A stretch of DNA of 64,000 nucleotides from Lichenicola sp965198655 (GTDB lineage Bacteria > Pseudomonadota > Alphaproteobacteria > Acetobacterales > Acetobacteraceae). A program made the translations under genes and the position numbers. The notes below the pieces were generated by a model. That model was given only the letters and a program-made list of their open reading frames with translations. It searched no databases and was not told where the DNA came from. Shown in pieces: positions 52,832 to 60,441 of this stretch. Location: positions 1,736,001 through 1,800,000 of the forward strand of contig OZ240668.1 of assembly GCA_965198655.1 (NCBI GenBank), given 5' to 3'. Every line of letters begins with the position of its first letter. Position 1 is the first letter of the stretch.

Positions 52832-54175
52832 TCAATCGTCGTCCTCGTCGAGGAAGAACTGGTCGGCCTCCTCGTCGAAGTCGAACAGCTCGGCGTAGCG
52901 GGCCCAGCCGATCACCGTCTGCAGGGTGCGACGCGCGTAGTCCGGCGACATGTGGTCCTCCAGCTCGTCGCGGAAGCGCTCGGCACGGGCGCGGTGGTTC
53001 CAGCGCTCGTCGAGCACCTGGCGGATCGCCGGCACCACCGCCAGGTTCTTCATCAGGCTGGCGCTCAGGATCCGCTTGCGCTCGTCCAGCTCGCCCTGGA
53101 CGAAGCGCAGGCCCTCGGCGGTGAGGCGGATGTCGCCTTCCTCCAGCTCCGCGAACTTCAGCATCTGCAGGCTCTCGCCCAGCGGCAGCAGGTCGTCCAG
53201 CTCGAGCTGCAGGGAGCCCGCCAGCAGCGGCAGGTCGGCGCGGCCGCGATACGGCTGCTCGGCCAGCGTTTCCATCAGGCCCGCCATCAGGTTCATCGGC
53301 AGCTCGGGCAGGGCCTGGTTGAAGCCGGCGCCCGGCTTGGCGGCGGCGGCCTCGTCGATCGGCGGCGTCTCGCGCCGCGTCATCAGCCCGTAAATGCGGT
53401 CGACGAACAGGCGGAAGGCGGGATCGTGCCGGTTGCGCGGGTGCGGGAACGGCACCAGCAGCTCGTGCGCGACGCGGCCCGGGTTGGAGGAGAACACGAG
53501 GATGCGGTCGCACATCAGCACGCTTTCCTCGATGTTGTGGGTGACGATCAGCACCGCCTTCACCGGCAGCTTCTTCTCCGACCACAGCTCGATCAGGTCG
53601 GTGCGCAGGTTCTCCGCGGTCAGCACGTCCAGCGCCGAGAACGGCTCGTCCATCAGCAGCAGGTCGGGATGCACCACCAGGGCGCGAGCCAGGCCCACGC
53701 GCTGTCGCATGCCGCCGGAGAGCTCCTTCGGGTAGGCGTTCTCGTAGCCGCCGAGGCCGATCAGGTCGATCGCCTCCTCGGCCAGCCGCTCGCGCTCGGC
53801 GCGGGCGACCCCCTTGGCTTCCAGGCCCAGCTCGACGTTGGCCTGCACGGTCAGCCACGGGAACAGGGCGAAGCTCTGGAACACCATGGCGACGCCAGGC
53901 GCCGGCCCGCGCAGCGGCGCGCCGCGCCAGGTCACCTCGCCCGAGGTCGGGCGGAGCAGGCCAGACGCGATGCGCAGCAGGGTCGACTTGCCCGAGCCAG
54001 AGCGGCCCAGCAGGCCCACGATCTCGCCGGCGGTCAGGGTGAGGTCGACGTCGTCCAGCACCACCAGGTCGGCGCTGCTTTCCTTGTGGTAGGACTGGCG
54101 GCAGTTGCGTATGCGGATCAGCTCGTCCGACGCGTCGGCGAGCGGGGCGGCGACCCGTAGGGTGTCCATCGTCAT
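52832..54175 (-). CDS. ABC transporter ATP-binding protein with AAA-associated C-terminal domain
   Basis: 447 aa. A nitrate/sulfonate-type ATPase core comes first: GRSGSGKSTLLRIASG (Walker A), FQSFALFPW (Q-loop), ELSGGMRQRVGLARAL (signature), LLLMDEPFSALD (Walker B) and IVTHNIEE (H-loop). The C-terminal 170 residues form the extra domain found in NitT/TauT ATPases of this type (LAGLMETLAEQPYRG ... ELEDHMSPDYARRTLQTVIGWARYAELF). It ends in a very acidic tail. The gene is 5 bp after the permease gene and in the same operon. Substrate not evident; no binding protein gene is adjacent. Confidence 0.88.
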   Translation of the reverse strand: MTMDTLRVAAPLADASDELIRIRNCRQSYHKESSADLVVLDDVDLTLTAGEIVGLLGRSGSGKSTLLRIASGLLRPTSGEVTWRGAPLRGPAPGVAMVFQSFALFPWLTVQANVELGLEAKGVARAERERLAEEAIDLIGLGGYENAYPKELSGGMRQRVGLARALVVHPDLLLMDEPFSALDVLTAENLRTDLIELWSEKKLPVKAVLIVTHNIEESVLMCDRILVFSSNPGRVAHELLVPFPHPRNRHDPAFRLFVDRIYGLMTRRETPPIDEAAAAKPGAGFNQALPELPMNLMAGLMETLAEQPYRGRADLPLLAGSLQLELDDLLPLGESLQMLKFAELEEGDIRLTAEGLRFVQGELDERKRILSASLMKNLAVVPAIRQVLDERWNHRARAERFRDELEDHMSPDYARRTLQTVIGWARYAELFDFDEEADQFFLDEDDD

Positions 54176-54180
54176 GCCGT

Positions 54181-55917
54181 TCAGGCGAAGGTCAGGCGAC
54201 GGGCGGAGAAGGCGTACATCGGGCGCCACACCAGCCGGTTGAACGTGACCACGAACAGCGACATCACCACCACGCCGAGCGCCACCCGGGCGGTTGAGCC
54301 GGCACTGGTGGCCTGCTGGATGTAGCTGCCGAGTCCCGACGCGGTCAGGGTGGTGCTGCCCCAGCTCGCGATCTCCGACACGATGGCGGCGTTCCAGGCC
54401 CCGCCCGAGGCGGTCAGCGCGCCGGTGACGTAGTACGGGAAGATCCCGGGCAGCATGACGCGCAGCCACCAGCGCCAGCCGCCGATCTGGAAGTTGCGCG
54501 CCGCTTCCAGCAGGTCTCCCGGGAACGCCGCGGTGCCGGCGATCACGTTGAACAGGATGTACCACTGCGTGCCCAGGATCATCAGCGGCGTCAGCCACAC
54601 GTCGCTGCTCAGGTGGTAGTGCACGATGGCGATCACGAAGATCGGGTAGAACAGGTTGGCCGGGAACGCGGCCATGAATTGCGCCACCGGCTGCGCCCGA
54701 CGCGCCCAGACCGGGCGCAGGCCGAGCCAGACGCCGACCGGCACCCAGACCAGCGTCGCCAGCACGATCATCAGCACCACGCGGGTCAGGGTGAAGGTGC
54801 CCAGCAGCACGACGTGGCCGATCTCGTGCAGGCTGAAATTGGCGCGGGCGTAGAGCGTCACCTGCCAGGCGGCGACCAATGCGCACAAGATCAGCAACGA
54901 GAACCACAGCCCGTCGCCAAGCTGCTTGGGCACCAGGCGCCGTTGCGAGGAGGGGCGCGGCCCGAGCGGCAGGCCGCCAACCGTGGTCAGCATGTCGGCG
55001 AACAGCCGGCTGGCGCGGTTCAGCAGCCGGGTGCGGCGCAGCAGCGCCAGCATCCAGGGATCCTCCGCCACGGCGCCCGCGGTGGTCTCGAAGCGGAACC
55101 GGGCCGACCAGGCCACCAGCGGCCGGAACAGAAGCTGGTCGTAGAGCAGGATCACCACCAGCATGGTCAGGATCGCCTCGAACACGGCCGGCAGGTCGCG
55201 GTGCCCGATCGCGACCGAGATGAACGAGCCGATGCCGGGCAGGGTGACGTGGGTGTCCCCGACGGTGAAGGCCTCGGCCGCCACCAGCATGAACCAGCCG
55301 CCGGACATGGACATCATGGTGTTCCACACCAGGCCCGGCATGGCATAGGGCACCTCGAGCCGCCAGAAGCGCTGCCAGGCGGACAGGCCGAAGCCGCGCG
55401 ACACCTCCTCCAGGTCCGCCGGCACCGTCTTCAGCGACTGGAACATGCTGAACGCCATGTTCCAGGCCTGGCCGGTGAAGATGGTGAAGATCACCGCGAG
55501 CTCCGCCCCCAGCACCCGGCCGGGGAACAGGCCCATGAAGAACACCACGGTGAAGGTCAGGAAGCCCAGGATCGGCACCGACTGCAGGATGTCGAGGATC
55601 GGGATCAAGATCGCGCCGGCGCGCCTGCTCTTCGCCGCCCACACCGGGTAGGTGAAGGCGAACAGCAGGGACAGGGCGAGGGCGGCGAACATGCGCAGCG
55701 TGGTGCGCACCGCGTAGCCGGGCAGGTAGGCGGCCTGAAGGTGGACCTCGGTGGCGCCGGGCGCCGAAAGCGGGGCGAGGGTGTGACGGGCGATGCTGCC
55801 GAACGCCAGGGCCAGGCCCAGCATCACCAGGATGGCGACGAAGTCGAACAGGTTGGGACGGGTCTGGACGGAGGCGTTGGCCGGGACGCGCATGGCGGCG
55901 AAGCGCATTGGCAGCAT
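54181..55917 (-). CDS. ABC transporter permease with two fused BPD domains
   Basis: 578 aa with about 10-12 transmembrane helices. Two binding-protein-dependent permease domains lie in tandem, each with an EAA-type loop (VSRGFGLSAWQRFWRLEVPYAMPGL and LLEAARNFQIGGWRWWLRVMLPGIFPY). This fused architecture is seen in NitT/TauT-type importers. ATG 55917 (MLPMRFAAM) is used; ATG 55908 is an alternative. The ATPase gene follows 5 bp downstream. Without a substrate-binding protein nearby, specificity is unknown. Confidence 0.88.
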   Translation of the reverse strand: MLPMRFAAMRVPANASVQTRPNLFDFVAILVMLGLALAFGSIARHTLAPLSAPGATEVHLQAAYLPGYAVRTTLRMFAALALSLLFAFTYPVWAAKSRRAGAILIPILDILQSVPILGFLTFTVVFFMGLFPGRVLGAELAVIFTIFTGQAWNMAFSMFQSLKTVPADLEEVSRGFGLSAWQRFWRLEVPYAMPGLVWNTMMSMSGGWFMLVAAEAFTVGDTHVTLPGIGSFISVAIGHRDLPAVFEAILTMLVVILLYDQLLFRPLVAWSARFRFETTAGAVAEDPWMLALLRRTRLLNRASRLFADMLTTVGGLPLGPRPSSQRRLVPKQLGDGLWFSLLILCALVAAWQVTLYARANFSLHEIGHVVLLGTFTLTRVVLMIVLATLVWVPVGVWLGLRPVWARRAQPVAQFMAAFPANLFYPIFVIAIVHYHLSSDVWLTPLMILGTQWYILFNVIAGTAAFPGDLLEAARNFQIGGWRWWLRVMLPGIFPYYVTGALTASGGAWNAAIVSEIASWGSTTLTASGLGSYIQQATSAGSTARVALGVVVMSLFVVTFNRLVWRPMYAFSARRLTFA

Positions 55918-56070
55918 AGAAGCCCCTCAGTCGGCGTTCCTGTTCATCGTGCGCCGCCTTTACCCTACCTCAGCGTGTGTCGCCAGACGCGCCGTTCGTG
56001 ACGGTTGAGCGACCGGTGGCGTTGGCGTCGGCGTGTCCTGGGAGTCTGCATGAAAAGTCCAGTGGACGGC

Positions 56071-56210
56071 GAAGGCCAGGGGCTTTGCCCCTGGACCCCA
56101 TGAAGGGCAAAGCCCTTCAAACCCGATTCTTAAGGAATGGGGTCTGGGGCCTCCGGCCCCAGCGGATCGAGCTGCGAAGCAGATCGATGGGCAGGGCCCT
56201 GGCCTTGCTT
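56071..56210 (-). repeat. Multi-hairpin dispersed repeat, copy R5
   Basis: Reverse-oriented copy: GCCAGGGGCTTTGCCCCTGG, TGAAGGGCAAAGCCCTTCA, AACCCGATTCTT, CTGGGGCCTCCGGCCCCAG, the GCTGCGAAGCAGATCGATGG module and GGGCAGGGCCCTGGCCTTGC. It lies just after the dut stop (19 bp) and 154 bp upstream of the ABC permease start. Confidence 0.85.
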
Positions 56211-56229
56211 ATCGGTCGAACAAGAGTTC

Positions 56230-56694
56230 TCAAACAGCCTTCGAGCCGGTGCTGCCGAAGCCGCCTTCGGCGCGCGCCGTCCCGTCCAGGGCGTCGATCT
56301 CCGCCCATTCCGCCCGGAGCACCGGCGACAGCACCGCCTGCGCGATGCGCATCCCGCGCTCGATCGCGAACGGCGCGTCGCCCGCGTTCATGACGATGAC
56401 CTGGAGCTCGCCGCGATAATCCTCGTCGATGGTGCCGGGCGCGTTCGGCACCGTGATGCCGTGGCGCAGCGCCAGGCCGGACCGCGGCCTGATCTGCAGC
56501 TCGTGGCCGGGCGGCAGCGCCACCGCGAGGCCGGTCGGCACCAGCGCGCGCTGCCCCGGCGCGAGCACCACGGTGTCGGCCACCGCCGCGAGCAGGTCCA
56601 TGCCGGCGGCACCGGCGGTGGCATAGGCGGGCAGCGGAAGGCCGGCGGAATGCGGCAGGCGGCGGACCCGGATAGTCCGGACCGGTGCGGTCAT
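56230..56694 (-). CDS. dut: Deoxyuridine 5'-triphosphate nucleotidohydrolase
   Basis: 154 aa trimeric dUTPase. The five motifs are visible: AGMDLLAA, PRSGLALR, NAPGTIDEDYRGEL, RIAQAVL-type, and the C-terminal ARAEGGFGSTG. It hydrolyses dUTP to dUMP, keeping uracil out of DNA and feeding dTMP synthesis. The start overlaps the coaBC stop by 4 bp, so the three genes ubiE-coaBC-dut form an operon. Confidence 0.95.
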   Translation of the reverse strand: MTAPVRTIRVRRLPHSAGLPLPAYATAGAAGMDLLAAVADTVVLAPGQRALVPTGLAVALPPGHELQIRPRSGLALRHGITVPNAPGTIDEDYRGELQVIVMNAGDAPFAIERGMRIAQAVLSPVLRAEWAEIDALDGTARAEGGFGSTGSKAV

Positions 56695-57932
56695 GGCGCG
56701 GCGGCTCCAGCGAGGTGGGCGGCGATCCGGGCGGCGAGGCGGCTGGCCACCTCGGTCTTGTCCAGGCGCGGCCAGTCCTCGATGCCGTCGGCGGTGACGA
56801 GGTGGACTTGGTTGTGCAGGCCGCCCATCACGCCCCCTTCCGCACCGACGTCGTTGGCAACGATCCAGTCGCAGTTCTTGGCCAGCCGCTTGGCGCGCGC
56901 GTTCTCCAGCAGCGCGTCGGTTTCGGCCGCGAAGCCGACCACCAGCGTCGGCCGGGTCGGGCCTGGCCGGGACAGGATGGCGAGGATGTCCGGGTTCAAG
57001 GCGAGGTCCAGCGACAGGGTGTCGTGACCCGGCTGCTTCTTCAGCTTGGCCGGTGAGGGCGATGCAGCGCGCCAATCCGCTACCGCGGCGCACAGCACGG
57101 CGACCTCGGCAGGACCGGCGGCCTCGCAGGCGGCCAGCATCTCGTGGGCGGTCTCGACCGGGGCGCGGATGGTGCCGGGCGGCGCCGGCAGGGCGGTCGG
57201 GCCGCTGACCAGGGTGACGCGGGCGCCGCGGGCGGCCAGGGCCGCGGCGACGGCGTAGCCCTGCCGGCCGCTGCTGCGGTTGGCGAGATAGCGCACCGGG
57301 TCGATCGGCTCGTGCGTGGGTCCGGCGGTGACCAGGACGTGCCGGCCGGACAGGTCCTGCGGCACCTGGGTCGCCGATAGCAGGGCGGCGACGGCGTCCA
57401 GGATGACCGGCGGGTCGGACAGGCGGCCGGGCCCGAACTCGTTGCAGGCCATGACGCCCTCGTCCGGACCGACCACATGGACGCCGCGGGCCCGCAGGGT
57501 CGCCAGGTTGGCGCGCGTGGCGGGATGTTCCCACATGCGCACGTTCATCGCCGGCGCCGCCAGCACCGGGGTGTCGGTGGCAAGCAGCAGGGTGGTGGCG
57601 AGGTCGGAGGCGAGGCCGGCGGCCATCTGCGCCAGGATGTCGGCCGAGGCCGGGCACACCACCACGAGGTCGGCGGAACGGGACAGGGCGATGTGGCCCA
57701 TCTCGCTCTCGTCGGTGAGCGACCACAGCGTGGTGTGCACCGGAGCCCCGCTCAACGCCTGCAGGCTGAGCGGGGTGACGAACCGGGCGCCGCTCTCGGT
57801 CAGCACGCAGCGCACCGCGCAGCCGCGCCCGGTCAACAGCCTGACCAGCTCCAGCGCCTTGTAGGCCGCGATGCCGCCGCACACGATCAACAGCACGCGG
57901 CGGCCGTGCAACGGGTCGGCAGCCAGGCTCAC
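56691..57932 (-). CDS. coaBC: Bifunctional phosphopantothenoylcysteine decarboxylase / phosphopantothenate-cysteine ligase
   Basis: 413 aa. The N-terminal CoaC half is a flavoprotein decarboxylase (VCGGIAAYKALELVRLL, ADLVVVCPASADILAQMAAGLASD, APAMNVRMWEHPA). The C-terminal CoaB half is the ligase (VTAGPTHEPIDPVRYLANRSSG, SPAKLKKQ, NDVGAEGGVM). Together they make 4'-phosphopantetheine for CoA. A GTG at 57932 overlaps the ubiE stop. The coaBC/ubiE/dut order is conserved in alphaproteobacteria. Confidence 0.94.
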   Translation of the reverse strand: MSLAADPLHGRRVLLIVCGGIAAYKALELVRLLTGRGCAVRCVLTESGARFVTPLSLQALSGAPVHTTLWSLTDESEMGHIALSRSADLVVVCPASADILAQMAAGLASDLATTLLLATDTPVLAAPAMNVRMWEHPATRANLATLRARGVHVVGPDEGVMACNEFGPGRLSDPPVILDAVAALLSATQVPQDLSGRHVLVTAGPTHEPIDPVRYLANRSSGRQGYAVAAALAARGARVTLVSGPTALPAPPGTIRAPVETAHEMLAACEAAGPAEVAVLCAAVADWRAASPSPAKLKKQPGHDTLSLDLALNPDILAILSRPGPTRPTLVVGFAAETDALLENARAKRLAKNCDWIVANDVGAEGGVMGGLHNQVHLVTADGIEDWPRLDKTEVASRLAARIAAHLAGAAAP

Positions 57933-58690
57933 AGGCGCCAGCCGGAATGGATCGCGGCGATGCCGCCGGACAGGTTCTGCACCGCGACCCGGGCCAGGCC
58001 GGCGTCGCGCAGCATCCCGGCCAGGGTGTCCTGGTCGGGGAACTTGGCGATGCTTTCGGCGAGATAGCGGTAGCTGGCCGCGTCGCCGGCGACCGCCTGG
58101 CCCAGGCGCGGCAGCACGCCGAACGACCAGGCGCGATAGAGCGGCGCCAGCACCGCCACTTGCACGCGGGAAAACTCCAGGCAGAGAAACCGTCCGCCGG
58201 GCTTGAGCACGCGGCGCGCCTCGGACAGCACCGCCGCCTTGTCGGTGCAGTTGCGCAGGCCGAACGCGATCGACACCCGGTCGACGCTGCGGTCGGGCAG
58301 CGGCAGGCACTCGGCGTCGGCGACCAGGAAGCGCACGGCCCCGATCAGGGCGTTCTCCACCGCCCGGGTGTGGCCGACCGCCAGCATGCTCGCGTTGATG
58401 TCAGACAGGATCGCGGGACCGCCGCAGGCGCGCAGCCAGCCGAAGCTGACGTCGCCGGTGCCGCCGGCGAGGTCGAGCAGGCTCAAGGACGGCCGCGGCC
58501 CCAGCGCCGCAACGAAGGCGCGCTTCCAGGCGCGGTGGATGCCGAGCGACATCAGGTCGTTCATCAGGTCGTAGCGGGGCGCCACGCTGTCGAACACGGC
58601 GCGCACCATCGGCTTCTTCTGGTGCACCGGCACGTCGCGGAAGCCGAAATCGGTGGTGGGCGGGACGGCGGTCGGCGGATTGTCGCTCAT
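57929..58690 (-). CDS. ubiE: Ubiquinone biosynthesis C-methyltransferase
   Basis: 253 aa class I SAM methyltransferase. VRAVFDSVAPRYDLMNDLMSLGIHRAWKR is the UbiE signature; LDLAGGTGDVSF is the SAM glycine-rich loop, and SIAFGLRNCTDK another family motif. It methylates the ubiquinone ring (and menaquinone where present). It is divergent from mutM across 29 bp and upstream of coaBC. The ubiB gene often located here in relatives is absent. Confidence 0.95.
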   Translation of the reverse strand: MSDNPPTAVPPTTDFGFRDVPVHQKKPMVRAVFDSVAPRYDLMNDLMSLGIHRAWKRAFVAALGPRPSLSLLDLAGGTGDVSFGWLRACGGPAILSDINASMLAVGHTRAVENALIGAVRFLVADAECLPLPDRSVDRVSIAFGLRNCTDKAAVLSEARRVLKPGGRFLCLEFSRVQVAVLAPLYRAWSFGVLPRLGQAVAGDAASYRYLAESIAKFPDQDTLAGMLRDAGLARVAVQNLSGGIAAIHSGWRL

Positions 58691-58719
58691 GGGAACCCGG
58701 TATAGCGTGCGAGCGAGCG

Positions 58720-59568
58720 ATGCCGGAACTCCCAGAAGTCGAGACCGTGATGCGCGGGATGCGGGCGCATCTCGAGGGGCACACCATCATACGCGCCGAG
58801 ATGCGCAGGCCGGACCTGCGCTGGGCGATGCCGGCGGGGCTGGCGGAGCGCCTGCGCGGGGCGCGGGTGCAGGGTTTCCGGCGGCGTGCCAAGTACATCC
58901 TGATGCGTCTGGACGGCGGCGACAGCATGCTGCTGCATCTCGGCATGTCGGGCCGGGTCAACCTCGTGCATCTCGATCCGGCGGTGCCGGTGGTGGTGGG
59001 ACGGCACGAGCACGTGATGCTCGAGACCGAGCAGGGTTGCCGGTTCGGCCTGGTCGACCCACGCCGGTTCGGGGCGATCGACCTGGTGGCGACCGCGGCG
59101 GAGGACGGGCATCGCCTGCTGGCCGGGCTGGGTCCGGAGCCGCTGGAGCGAAGCTTCACCCCGGCGGTGCTCCGACGGGCGCTGGTAGGCCGGCGCACCA
59201 GCCTCAAGGCGGCGCTGCTGGACCAACGCGTGGTGGCGGGGCTCGGCAACATCTACGTGTGCGAGGCGCTGTTCCGGGCGCGGCTGTCGCCGTTGCGCGA
59301 GGCGGGCGACGTGGACAGGGCCGGGATGGTCCGGCTGGTGGCCGCGATCCGCGCGGTGCTGGAGGAGGCGATCGAAGCGGGCGGATCCTCCTTGCGCGAC
59401 TACGTGCAGCCGGACGGGGAGCTCGGCTGGTTCCAGCATGCCTGGCGCGTCTACGGGCGGGAGGGAGAGGGCTGCCCGGACTGTCCCGGCCTGCCGGCCT
59501 GCCCCGGCATCGGGCGCATCGTGCAGGGTGGGCGGAGCAGCTTCTTTTGTCCGCGGCTGCAGCGGTGA
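58720..59568 (+). CDS. mutM: Formamidopyrimidine-DNA glycosylase (unusual zinc finger)
   Basis: 282 aa DNA glycosylase that removes 8-oxoguanine. N-terminal PELPEVETVMRGM provides the catalytic Pro and Glu; RRAKYILMRLDG supplies the conserved Lys, and the H2TH helices (GRRTSLKAALLDQRVVAGLGNIYVCEALF) are intact. The C-terminal zinc finger is atypical: CPDCPGLPACPGIGRIV, then GGRSSFFCPRL, where the usual fourth ligand Cys is Leu (CTG at 59557-59559). Extra residues sit between the first Cys pair and the following beta-strand. The catalytic core argues that the enzyme works. Repeat R6 starts 10 bp after the stop. Confidence 0.93.
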   Translation: MPELPEVETVMRGMRAHLEGHTIIRAEMRRPDLRWAMPAGLAERLRGARVQGFRRRAKYILMRLDGGDSMLLHLGMSGRVNLVHLDPAVPVVVGRHEHVMLETEQGCRFGLVDPRRFGAIDLVATAAEDGHRLLAGLGPEPLERSFTPAVLRRALVGRRTSLKAALLDQRVVAGLGNIYVCEALFRARLSPLREAGDVDRAGMVRLVAAIRAVLEEAIEAGGSSLRDYVQPDGELGWFQHAWRVYGREGEGCPDCPGLPACPGIGRIVQGGRSSFFCPRLQR

Positions 59569-59578
59569 GAGGCGCGGG

Positions 59579-59684
59579 CAAGGCCAGGGCTCTGCCCTGG
59601 ACCCGCTGGGGCCGCAGGCCCCAGACCCCTGGGTTTGAAGGGCTCTGCCCTTCATGGGGTCCGGGGGCAACGCCCCTGGCCTTC
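59579..59684 (+). repeat. Multi-hairpin dispersed repeat, copy R6
   Basis: Begins CAAGGCCAGGGCTCTGCCCTGG, then CTGGGGCCGCAGGCCCCAG, TTTGAAGGGCTCTGCCCTTCA and the terminal GGGGGCAACGCCCCTGG. It is the shortest copy: the AAGAATCGGG spacer and CTGCGAAGCAG module are missing. It separates mutM from rpsT. Confidence 0.85.
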
Positions 59685-59814
59685 ACCGCGACGTTGCTTG
59701 ACGCCGGTCCGGGTCGTGCCCTAGAAGAGCGACCCTCCGCCGGAGCGGTGCGCTGGACCTACGGTCCCGTCCACCCCGACCGGCCCTTGACCGCGTCGTA
59801 GTGAACAGAGAAGC

Positions 59815-60084
59815 ATGGCGAACACCGCATCGGCGCGCAAGCGCATCCGGCAGACCGAGACACGCACCGTCCGCAACGCGGCGCGCAAGTCGCGCATGCG
59901 CACCTTCATCAAGAAGGTCGAGGCCGCGATCGCGTCGGGCGACAAGGAGCAAGCCGCGGCCGCGCTGCGCGACGCGCAGCCGGAGATGCAGCGCGCGTCC
60001 GGCAAGGGCGTGATCCACGCCAACACGGTGTCGCGCAAGATCTCGCGGCTGTCCGCCCGGATCAAGGCGATCGCCACCGCCTGA
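59815..60084 (+). CDS. rpsT: 30S ribosomal protein S20
   Basis: 89 aa, highly basic, three-helix protein. MANTASARKRIRQTETRTVRN and SGKGVIHANTVSRKISRLSARIKA are family-typical. It binds the 5' domain and helix 44 of 16S rRNA. It lies alone between mutM and dnaA, followed by a strong hairpin (60115-60142). Confidence 0.95.
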   Translation: MANTASARKRIRQTETRTVRNAARKSRMRTFIKKVEAAIASGDKEQAAAALRDAQPEMQRASGKGVIHANTVSRKISRLSARIKAIATA

Positions 60085-60114
60085 TCGCAGCCCGCCGACA
60101 CCGGAACCGTTCAA

Positions 60115-60142
60115 ACGGGCCACGTGCATGCACGTGGCCCGT
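60115..60142 (+). terminator. rpsT terminator hairpin
   Basis: Near-perfect palindrome ACGGGCCACGTGC / GCACGTGGCCCGT with a 2-nt centre (28 bp), 30 bp after the rpsT stop and followed by CTTCGTTT. A long GC-rich stem with a short pyrimidine tail, consistent with an intrinsic terminator. Confidence 0.8.
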
Positions 60143-60150
60143 CTTCGTTT

Positions 60151-60441
60151 CGTCGCATCACGACGGTCGTAACGGAGCGGAAGCGATATCACGCTTATTT
60201 CCCCTTGACCGTGACACAATCAGCGCTTTTCGGATGGCGCGGAGATTCCCGTTGCCACCCGCGATCCTGCGGCTTATCGTCTCGGAACGGTCATGATGCC
60301 GACCGGTCGCTGTGAAAGCCGCATCGTTCTGCTTGTGCGTGGTTGAACGCGCCGCGCGTCGCGGCTGATGGCGTATCGCCCACGCATTGGCAAGAATGCA
60401 GTCCGGTCAACGAAGCTTGGCGTCATTGACAGAATGGTGGG
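60151..60441. promoter_or_regulatory. dnaA upstream region
   Basis: About 290 bp between the rpsT hairpin and dnaA. It should contain the dnaA promoter, but no convincing -35/-10 pair was identified. No TTATNCACA-type DnaA box on either strand was found, so there is no support for oriC here. Confidence 0.4.

Noticed and set aside
10621..59684. Dispersed hairpin repeats as CRISPR or integron-type arrays
   Set aside because: The copies are single, far apart, in both orientations, without spacers, cas genes or an integrase.
60143..60441. Replication origin upstream of dnaA
   Set aside because: No DnaA-box cluster or AT-rich unwinding region was found there by reading both strands.
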